The notes under the pieces: generated by a model
The model's input: the letters and a program-made list of their open reading frames with translations, nothing else
Told to the model about the DNA's origin: nothing
The model's database searches: none
Part shown: positions 55,675 to 64,000 of the stretch, one piece after another
Numbering within the stretch: the stretch's first letter is position 1
Layout of the letters: each line of letters opens with the position of its first letter
Origin: Auricularia sp. M13
Taxonomy: Eukaryota > Basidiomycota > Agaricomycetes > Auriculariales > Auriculariaceae
DNA: 64,000 nt
Assembly (NCBI GenBank): GCA_037042915.1
Contig: CM073193.1
Location: forward strand, 8,494,001 to 8,558,000
Reading direction: 5' to 3'
Position numbers and translations under genes: made by a program

Positions 55675-58600
55675 ATGTCGCGTTCACCGTCGCCCCAGCT
55701 GCAAACCGCTCTCCACGCTGATCCGACGTCACCTGCGCCTCCGCCAACGTTTATCAAGGCTCCATCGTCCGTTCCCGCTGCCGAGACCGAGTCTGCAGCA
55801 CCGGCAGACGGAGCGCCGGGGCTCTCAGGAGGACGGAGCGAAACGACGAGCACCTCTAACTCTCTGCACGATAACGACGATGTGCGGGTCACCCCTGCTG
55901 CGTCCGTCATCCCGTCTGAGCCGGCCGCTGCTCCATTGCCGCCGGTGCATACTGCAGCACCGTCCGAGAAAGAACCCGGTCACTCAGGCGAGCGGAAGAT
56001 TACGACGGACGCATCAGATCCTCGCGTATGTCCCAAGTGCAGGAGTGGTGGCGGAAAATCTCGGAATCTTGTAGTCTGCATCGATGGCACTTCAAACCAG
56101 TTCAACGACAAGGTGCGCATAGCTTTCTCATATTGAGGCTGTCAAGTCGACTTTCTGTCTTTTAGAACACAAACGTTGTCGAGCTCTACAGCCGCCTCAT
56201 CAAGGACGATAGGCAGTTGACGTTCTACAACAGCGGCATCGCCACATACGCCGAGCCGTACTGGAAGTCCTGGAGTTATTACCAGCAGGTCTTACTCAAT
56301 ATTCTAGACCTCATGTTTGCCCTGTACGTCGCTAGTCACCGTCCGAGCTTTCCTGACCCCTCCAAGCCAATTGGAAAATATCATCAAGAGCGCATATGCT
56401 TGGCTTGTCGACAACTACCGGGATGGAGACCGCATCTTCTTGTTCGGTCCGTTCCAGCTTCGTGAGCGATCCACCTTCGTGCGCGGCTCAATTAAGGACA
56501 GGTTTCTCGCGCGGCGCGTATCAAGTTCGAGCGCTCGCGGCGATGCTCGACAGAGTTCGTCTTGTTTCTTACTCTGTTACTCGCGTCGATAACACGTTTG
56601 AACTACAGGTTGGACTGCTACACAAAGGCAATCAAGACCAGATCCCCTTGTGAGCCTTGATCTTTTGAAGCAAATGTGATGCTCAATCTTGTAGCGCATT
56701 CGAACTATATGCTGCACCCGACCGGGAGGAGCCCACCGCAGCTGCAGATACGCCCTCACAGCCCACGGAGAGCCCCGCGGAGGACTCAGCGACGCCGTCG
56801 GTCGCGACAAAGCCCCCGACGCCAGAAGAGCGCGAGGCAACGTCGTCTTTTCTACATTCGCTGCGTAGTTCTTTTGGAAAGCTGTCAGCAAGCGCTGGGC
56901 GCCTATTTGGAGGTCTTCGAAAGGCCGTCTCCAGCTTCTGCGCACCTGCTGTTGCTGCAATTCCAGCCTGGGTCTCACGAACTAGGACAACCGTTGGTTC
57001 GAAACTCTCGCACTGGGCGAGAAATGTCCCACGCTTTGCCCCCGAGCCTCCTGCGCGCATATTTCGTCATCCGCAGCCGCAGGCGCGCGTTGGAGAAGCG
57101 GCATCTGCTACGATCAAACAGAAACAACAGCGCTTCAAGGAGACTTTCTCGCGCGACGTCAAGGTCCATTATCTCGGCGCATGGTGCGTTATAATAGAGT
57201 AGAAATGATCTGACTTTGATTCGTTCCTTCCAGGGACACAGTCTCGTCCGTTGGACTCGTCCGGGACAAGACTTTGCCCGGTACGACTGACGGAATGAAC
57301 AGTGTCTGTTTCTTCCGCCACGCGCTCGCGATGCACGAATATCGCGTCAAATTCCTGCCCGAATACGTCAACGGTGGCGCTGGGCCCGACGAAACTGCTT
57401 GCAGCGGCGAATCTCCGCATACAAAGGAGTGCTGGTTCATCGGTTCTCACTCGGATATGTGAGTGTCTGGTTCAGGCTCCGCGTCATCTCTTGGACCCGG
57501 TTTGAATGTGTCCTTTAAACAGTGGAGGTGGAAACACCATGAATACTGAACTTGACAAGTTCGGCCCCGCCCTGCGATGGATGTCGTTCGAGGCTGTTCT
57601 GGCAGGGCTGAGAATAAAGCCAGGTCCTCGGCTGTGGGAGAAGCCCGTGGTGACCGACTCAATGACCTGGTTATACAGGCCGATGGAGTGGGCGCCCATC
57701 ACAAGATTATCCTACATTGACGCTAACTCTCTCGTACGCTGGTAAGTCCATCACATCCAAAGCTCTCATACCTATCTCATATCTATAGGCTGCCTCATCG
57801 ATATTCGGAACGCGTTCTACAGCCCAATCAGCTGATCCACGAGACATACTTCGAAGAAACCAAAACCTCCATTGAGCAGCTTCGCACAAAGTTCAAATTC
57901 TCGATTAACACGGAGAACGATGCGTATACCAACGCGCAGGCACTTCTTTCTATTCCACGCGATGCGAAGTTCATGGACGACTGGCTGAAGCGTTTTAAGA
58001 CGCTGCAGGAGACGGGTGCGGGCACATGTCATGATTTATCCGCTCATAGTCTCAACATAACGACCAGGACCCGGACGCCAATCGCTCTTGGACCTAGAGG
58101 CTGATATATGGCGAGCACTTGCGATTTCCGCTCAGGAAGCTCCAGAAATTAACGAGGAACTACGCGGGCTCGAGCACCGCCTCATATGCCACACTCTAAC
58201 TGAGGTGCCTGCAGCAACGCGGCTAAGCGAGATATTTGGGACCAGCGACAAAGTCACACACTGTGAGCCAGGCGTTTGTACTGCAAGGCATGAACTCACA
58301 TGCACGCAGGGACGTATCCCTTCGCTCTTCGAGGTCACACCCGACCTGTCAGCTCGGTTGCGTTTCTGACCTCGCAGCTCGTCGTGTCCGGCTCGTGGGA
58401 TGACACCCTTCGCATGTGGGATATCGAAACCGGAGAAGCCGTCGGTGGCCCTTTGACGGGACATACCGGCGGCGTCAACTGTGTTGCTGTCTCACCGAAC
58501 GGCAGTCTCGTCGCATCTGGCTCTGATGACGGTACCGTACGCACTTGGAGGTTTGACGCTGGAAGACTCGTCGCCGGAGGGCTTGTCATACGAGCGGACG

Positions 58601-59232
58601 GCATGCAGCATGTCTTTTCAGTTGCATTCTCACCCGATGGATCGCGGATTGTTTCTGGCTCTGCTGACGGAGCTCTGCGCATTTGGGACGCTGAAACGGG
58701 ACAGCAGGTCGGAAACGCAATGGAAGGGTATGTTGACTGGGTTCAGCCGGTCGCATTCTCCCCGGACGGTGCACGCATTGCATTCGGCTCAGGCGACTGC
58801 ACCGTGCGATTATGGGACGCTAGGACATTTCAACCTCTCGGTGACCCTCTGACCGGACACACAAACGGTGTGAATTCAGTTGCATTCTCCCCGAACGGAG
58901 TCTCCATCGCTTCTGGCAGCCGCGACGAAACGATCCGAGTCTGGAACTCAAACACTCGCCAGCTGATGCACACACTGGTGGGGCATTCCGACACGGTCTG
59001 GTCAGTCGCATTCTCACCCAGCGGACGACACGTCGCATCAGCTTCTATGGACAGCACAGTGCGCATATGGGATGCAGTCCGCGGAGAGGCGGTGGGCGTG
59101 CTCAAGGGACACACCCACTGGGTCTCATCGGTCGCGTTTTCCCCAGACGGCACGCGGATCGCGTCGGGTTCGCTTGACGAGACTGTACGCGTTTGGGACC
59201 GTATTCCTGTATCATCTACGGACGCGACGTGA
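55675..59232 (+). CDS. DUF2235 hydrolase - WD40 fusion, copy 5, complete reference copy
   Basis: Eleven exons join in frame: 55675..56112, 56166..56323, 56367..56446, 56502..56554, 56609..56649, 56695..57183, 57234..57458, 57523..57741, 57789..58015, 58068..58262 and 58310..59232, giving 1015 residues. Residues 1-~125 are Pro/Ser/Thr-rich; CPKCRSGGGKSRNLVVCIDG then opens DUF2235 (to about 600). The nucleophile Ser is in GFSRGA (codon 56507..56509), the acid in WDTVSSV and the His in GSHSDIGGG, the pattern of Tle1-type lipases. A ~150-residue segment inside the hydrolase (AFELYAAPDREEP... to KETFSRDV) is disordered and variable between copies. Seven WD40 repeats fill the last ~305 residues. 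No signal peptide, so cytosolic. I infer a ligand-sensing hydrolase. Confidence 0.92.
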
Positions 59233-59775
59233 AGAGTTCATCGCGCCTGACCCATGTAACGCCGTCTCATCTGCTCAATTGTGTCGGTCTGAAATTTTGA
59301 ATTTAAACTTGGATGTTGTTCAATCCTACAATCAAGCGTCCGCGCGCCCGGATGTCATGCACAGGTGGATCAGAAGCGTATCGCTGACAAGGTTTGACAC
59401 TGATAGTACTTGGTACATCGCGATTGTCGGAGTGCGCAAGCCTGAGAAATGTCAGACCGTCAGGAAGCCAACGTCGGTCCGGGTCACCCTTAGCCACGAC
59501 GATACTTACAAGATACCTGACTCATCTTTCTAACGGAAAGCGGATTGTCGACCTGTAATCTGTAGCTTGCGCGTCACCTGAAAACCCCTTTGGGTCTGGC
59601 CAAGGCGGTCCAGAGGTCCATTTTGGCGACAGGCGTTGTCCATTTGCAAAAAAAATGCGAGCTGGCTTAAGCTCCGCCTTTATAAAAAAAGCAATGATTA
59701 TACAGTAATAGCTTCAATAGATCTAGTTTGCACTGTGTTAGAACGAGACGATACGAGAGGGACGGCCTGAGCGAA
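59233..59775. other. convergent 3' flank of cassette 5
   Basis: Non-coding. It has the shared segment GGTTTGACACTGATAGTACT (59391-59410) and A-rich stretches near 59650 and 59690 that may belong to the 3' ends of the two convergent genes. Confidence 0.4.
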
Positions 59776-60560
59776 CCTGGTCGAACGGGCGGGTGTCGGC
59801 GAAACACGACTCCCAGACTGCGTTCAGGGCGCGCTCCGCCGTCGCGTCGTCCGGGTAGTTTGGTGTCCTTTTAGCGAGAGCAGCGCTCGCCTTCTGACGC
59901 ATACCTGCGTAGCAAAACAGGACGTCAGCATGGGATTATGAGATGGAAATCGAGCGAGCCTGGTACTGTTTTGTTATCCTGAAGTTTCCGCGCTCGATCT
60001 CGCAGCCAAATCGACAGTCGTCGCCCAAACGCGCGGCGCGTATCTACGAAAGCACAAAGCATGAGAATGCGGGCAGCGCTATAGTCGGATTGCGGGACGC
60101 ACCTCAGAGCAAGCCACACGCCACAGACTATACTAATCCATCTTGAAGCGAAAATGATCGCACGTATGACTCAGCTCGTGGGCGAGCGCGTCTCCATATT
60201 CTTCTTGCTCATAAAGCGGTTTCGGCAAAGCAATATGGTATTCGCGGCGGGCCAAATCTGCCAGCGCCCGCGGCGTCGCAGGTGGGGCAGAGAATGGGTG
60301 GTTGAGCGTGTCCCGTGAGGGCAAGATACTTGCCCAAAAAGACGACGAGCGGGAAGGAGTGAATGAAGTCTTTCTTGCAGCGCTCGCAGCGCGCGTTCGC
60401 AGCGCGCAACGTCTCGGTCGACGGCGGCGCATCTTCGGCCGGCGCGTTCGCTAGGACAGTGTCCATGTATTGGCCCCAGCGCGTGAAGGCCGCATCGCGC
60501 GTCGTTGTCGTTGTCGGCGGCGGCGGCGGCAACGCGGACGTTATGTACGAGAAGCAAGCG
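59776..60560 (-). pseudogene. ATP23: ATP23-type metalloprotease, copy 5, inactivated
   Basis: This copy keeps the most complete N-terminus: TRDAAFTRWGQYMDTVLANA, STETLRAANARCERCKKDFI, LVVFLGKYLALTG and CPTCDAAGAGRFGP with both CxxC pairs. The zinc motif HELSH in ALAHELSHTCDHFRF is intact. However, the frame changes between RIPYCFAET and NRFMSKKN (near 60235), and the conserved Trp of KMDW is a TAG stop (60135..60133). The end NAVWESCFADTRPFDQ is readable near 59.80 kb. Divergent from carrier relic 5. Confidence 0.78.
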
Positions 60561-60611
60561 ATGAGCGGCGCCTGAATTCGAAATAATCTCTTTTCTCGTT
60601 CCGCGCTCCGA

Positions 60612-61300
60612 TGACCCAGCCTGCCGCTGTGAAGCACGAGAACGTACGCCAGCTCAGACCCGCCGCTGCCTCCGTGGACAGCGCTGCCGTTCGCGGCGAG
60701 CTTCGTCGCAAGCGTCAACGCCGGCGTCTCGGAATGTTGACGTTTTAATCGCTCGGTGCGCGCCGCTCAAACGACCCAGGCTACCGCTGCAGCTGACGCG
60801 TAATCCTCGTGCTCAGATGTCGTGCGTGTGCTTTGCTGTGAAATATTCGTGCTCAGCCTTACTTTCGGATGGGATGCGCACTGTAGTTAAGCTGGTCAGG
60901 ACAGCTCCATGTCGGTGCGTCCAACGTCGGCCTCGTGGGAAGCTTTGAGGGCGTCATCGCACGGAAATTGTGCGCCCATATTTCCTGCTCGCCGTATAGC
61001 CTGTGGTACTGACACCCCGCCCATTTTTTGCCGCCTGTATCGGTACGCTCTCGCCTTTGCGCGTCGCGATCCACGCGCCTTTTGCGTTTTGCAGGCACCG
61101 CCGCTCAATTGCTGCTCCTGGGGCCCAAAAACGCCGTCAAATTGTATGCCCGCCGAGATCCACCCTTGCGCACTCGCAGCGCGGCGAACGGCTTCTGGGG
61201 CAAAACGTATCGCGGGCTCGCGGACGAACAAGATGTCGCAGGGATCTCGATTGCGACGGGCTGCTGGCAACGCATCTTCGCTCGCCGATCGCGGCCATGA
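60612..61300 (+). pseudogene. mitochondrial carrier relic, copy 5
   Basis: It begins MTQPAAVKHENVRQL, with WTALPFAASFVASVNAGVSE in another frame (first helix). Near 61.13-61.23 kb, splicing a 36-base intron (GTATGCCCGCC..TCGCAG) yields KNAVKFAANGFWGKTYRGLA. This is the best match to the KRAVKFAANDFWGKTYRGL block of 2-oxodicarboxylate carriers, and here the Trp is intact. ISIATGC follows, then the similarity fades. The missing helices and broken first half make it a pseudogene. Confidence 0.75.
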
Positions 61301-61594
61301 TTAACACGTTCAGTTGCTCGGGATACGGTGGCCCGGTGGCGGCAGACGAGCGACGCGGCAACGCCGAGGGTGTGCTGGTTTTGAGCATGGCATTTACTGC
61401 TGTGCGACGTGGCCCGCTCCCCACTTTTCTGGCCATCTGGATATGGTTTCTAAGACGGAATGCCATGAGGATTTCTTCTTCGATTCATACTGGTCTGAGC
61501 CGTCATCCAGATAACAAATAATCGGGCGTAGTTCCGCAGAGAGGGCTTCGGATTTAAACGCGCTCTTCAACTCCGCAAGTATTACCGTGTTACA

Positions 61595-64000
61595 TCAGGG
61601 TTTGCGGCTTGCTTCAACGCATTCTACATAATTCATATCATCCATATCAGTCACGACTGGACCGACTTCATACATGATGCATCGTGAGGCGCAGAACTGG
61701 CGGTACGTGACATTAAGTATTATGCGAGGATCGTCCGAGCTGTAGCACGCACGGACGATCGTCCTGGACGTCCACTGATGTCGCACAATTACAAAACATG
61801 TTGAACTGGAAAAAAACACCGCGGATGGAATTATGTTATGTATCTGTAATTCACTTGATCTGAACGTAGCCGGAGGTTGTGCCACCAAAGTCAAAGTCCC
61901 CTGCAGTGTGCACACGAACATCCGGTGTGGCGCCACAGACACCGTCGGATTCGCTCGGAGGTGGGACCGCGAGCGCGACGAGGCATGCGATGACGAGGCA
62001 TGCGACGAGCCCACACTACCGCTCTCGTGCTCGCGCTGCTGCCACAGTGCGCGTTTCGCTTTGAATTCATCGCGCAGTGCGCGTGCATGCTCGCGAAGCT
62101 GAACGGCTGCGTTTCTGTGGGCTTGGCACGTGGCTATTGTGTGTGGGAAGCGGAATCAGTAACTTGTGTCGTAACGTGAGAAAGGAAACAACACACCAGA
62201 ACGGACGGGGGCGCGGGCGCAATGGCATAATCGGGCACGAACTTCGCGCGCGCCTGTGCCTCGAACTCCTTGCGCAGCCGGTCCAGCTCCAACTTCTCCA
62301 GGACACGCTGCCGGTTCGCATGGCCCGGCGCATCGCACGATGCCTCGAGCGCGCGCCGGCTCTCGCTCCGCGACCCAGCAGAGCGGGTGCTCTCCGTCCG
62401 GGAAACAGCGCGCGAGCGCACGGACTCATCGTGTCTACTCGCAGGGCGCGACATAGGCCGAGGAGGCGGGTCGTCCCGTCGGACCGTTTGGCGCGACGCC
62501 GGCCTCGGCGGTGGCTCGTCATACTGATGATGCCCTCTGGGCGGCGACGACGGGCTGGGGGTGCGCGAGCTAGGCAGCGGCAACGGCCGCGCTCTCTTGT
62601 AGTCATTCTCACTACCGGGGCTCCTAGTACAAGTCTCATCAGAGATGCGCTTGTACGCCGGCCGCATGGGCGACTCCAGCCCGCCCAGCGCCTGCCGTCT
62701 CTTGCGCGGCGGGAGGTCGTCCAGCGTCAGTGGGCTCGAATCGTCCGCCTCGTCTGCGGAGCGCTGCGGCGGAGGAGGAAGGACCGGCGGCGCAACGCGA
62801 TTGCTCGACGGAGGGTTTGACGTTGGCCAAGGTTCGGTCTCGGGTTGCGCGATCCAAGCCAACCTACATATTGTGAACACGGAACAGCGTCTCAATTTGC
62901 AAACGAAGTAAAGCACGCACCCGCTATTTGCCTTAAGCAGCATCTCGCCGTATTTCGCAAACACGTCCGCAATGCCCTCCCCCTCGTTCTCCTTGCCCTT
63001 CCCGCCGTCCTTGGGCTTCGCTCTAGCATTCTCCTCCGCAGTGAGCGTGCGTTTAAACTGCGACGGCGGCAGGCGCTCGTTCGCTTTGGCCTGCGCCGTC
63101 GCAGTTGGTTTCGCCTTGGGCTTGAGAATGCCCTTAGGCGCCGTGCGCGCCGACACCGCGCGCGCGGGGTCAGTCTGTACAACAAGGTCAGCACCGGCCA
63201 TGGTGCCGCAGAAACAGGAAACTCGAACTCACCGCAGCAGACGCAGCTTCCTCGCGGCGGCAGCAGCAGCAGCAGCAAGCCTGGGGTTGGCGGCAGACGT
63301 CGATTTTGCACTCTTCGACGCAGGCGGAGGGCGTTCGCGGCTCTTGCTTTTGCTCGTATTCGCATTGCGCTCGCGCAGCGGCCTCTCCTTCCCCTCAGCA
63401 GCACGCTTCCAATTGACCGCCGTACCCATCGCAAACCCATCCCGCTCCCTCTCCCACCTGGGAGCCGGTGCAGGCTCAGCGGGCCGCGCATGCCGAGGCA
63501 GCTGTGGTTGAGGACTCTGCGAGCGCGTACGGTCACGAGCATGCAAAGCGGGCGACGGCGGCCTCAACAGCGACCGCGACTCTCCATCCCACGCTCCGGC
63601 GACTCGGTCGCGACACCGAGATGGGATTCGCGCGGCTCCTGCTGGCCGCAGTCGGCGCCGCCGCCGCGTGTGGTGTGCGGACTGAGCTCGATGCCGCGAC
63701 GCGAGTTGCTATCGCGAGCGCGGCGCGCGCGCACGTGTCGTCCACGCGCGCCTCCTGCTGCGCTGGGAACGAGCGGCTGCGCAGGCGCGACGTCGAGGGT
63801 GCAGTACCGGTGGCAGAGGGTCACGCGCATCCGCGGCCACGTGCGAGCGAGCTCGCCGCGCGGGGCTGCAAACGAGGGTATGAATATTGGGGACTGGCGG
63901 GACGCCACCTCGTCGCGAGTGCGGGCGAGCTGAACGCGCCGACGCTCATCTGCGTCTGTCGTCGTGCGGTGAGCGCGCGGGGCTGATTTGGCGTCTCCGC
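61595..64000 (-). CDS. Arg/Ser/Pro-rich disordered protein, copy D, C-terminus complete, N-terminus off the window
   Basis: This copy is the only one with the natural 3' end. Visible from the window edge: repeats and VRTPHAAAAPTAASRSRANP, SRPSRRS, RERDGFAMGTAVNWKRAAEG, GILKPKAKPTATAQAKANER, SQFKRTLTAEENARAKPKDG and IADVFAKYGEMLLKA. After an intron come LAWIAQPETEPWP, LPPPPQRSADEADDSS, SRTPSPSSPPRGHHQYDE and RRALEASCDAPGHANRQRVL. The chain then continues, where copies A-C are cut, into EKLELDRLRKEFEAQARAKF and, after another intron, VQLREHARALRDEFKAKRAL, a likely coiled coil. A Ser-rich tail follows with a stop at about 61595 (last exon uncertain). Probably the ancestral or intact form. Function unknown. 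Confidence 0.62.

Larger units (their letters stand above)
45450..61390. repeat. higher-order tandem unit, second copy (cassettes 4 and 5)
   Basis: Repeats the gene order of 27200-43900 at a displacement of about 18.2-18.45 kb. Differences include absence of the foldback element in copy 5, 177 extra bases at 54841-55017, and independent lesions in ATP23 copies 4 and 5. Similarity ends abruptly at about 61390, downstream of carrier relic 5. Borders are approximate. Confidence 0.75.

Overview
The window looks like nuclear DNA of a filamentous basidiomycete (Agaricomycete). It is GC-rich, with many short GT-AG introns of about 35-75 bases. It carries a FIP1 polyadenylation factor, a basidiomycete-type F-box protein, a secreted thaumatin-like protein, a secreted subtilase and DUF2235/WD40 fusion genes. 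I see no rRNA, tRNA, CRISPR array or viral gene.

Layout. Bases 1-13500 are ordinary single-copy sequence: a 3'-truncated membrane protein gene (-), FIP1 (+), an intronless F-box gene (+), a thaumatin-like secreted protein (+), a short-chain dehydrogenase (-) and a subtilisin-like protease (-). Bases 13500-15550 hold no gene I can support.

From 15.5 kb to the right edge the window is a tandem array of one cassette repeated five times: (i) a plus-strand gene coding for a DUF2235 serine hydrolase fused to a seven-bladed WD40 propeller; (ii) a convergent minus-strand ATP23-type metalloprotease gene; (iii) a plus-strand relic of a mitochondrial carrier resembling the 2-oxodicarboxylate carrier; (iv) in three cassettes, the first ~190 bases of an F-box gene like the one at 3.7 kb; (v) a minus-strand gene for an Arg/Ser/Pro-rich disordered protein with RSRPASP repeats. 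Cassettes 2+3 and 4+5 form a higher-order repeat with a period of about 18.4 kb.

The five hydrolase-WD40 genes are the best-kept part. Three (1, 2, 5) read through with ordinary splicing, and I traced copy 5 exon by exon to an uninterrupted 1015-residue frame. Copy 3 carries a 717-bp foldback element that supplies a new in-frame ATG. Copy 4 has a frame break in its disordered N-terminus. The passenger genes are mostly dead: only one ATP23 copy (2) is complete with its HEXXH site, and all carrier copies are broken, several sharing the same stop codon. Differences between the WD40 repeats cluster at the few positions per repeat that are hypervariable in fungal NOD-like (HNWD) recognition proteins. 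I infer that this is an expanding recognition or immune-type receptor-hydrolase cluster whose neighbours were carried along by duplication.

Two further mobile elements lie between ATP23 copy 1 and its carrier relic: a 2.19-kb insertion with inverted ends, which itself contains an AT-rich 0.83-kb inverted-repeat element with a 9-bp target duplication.
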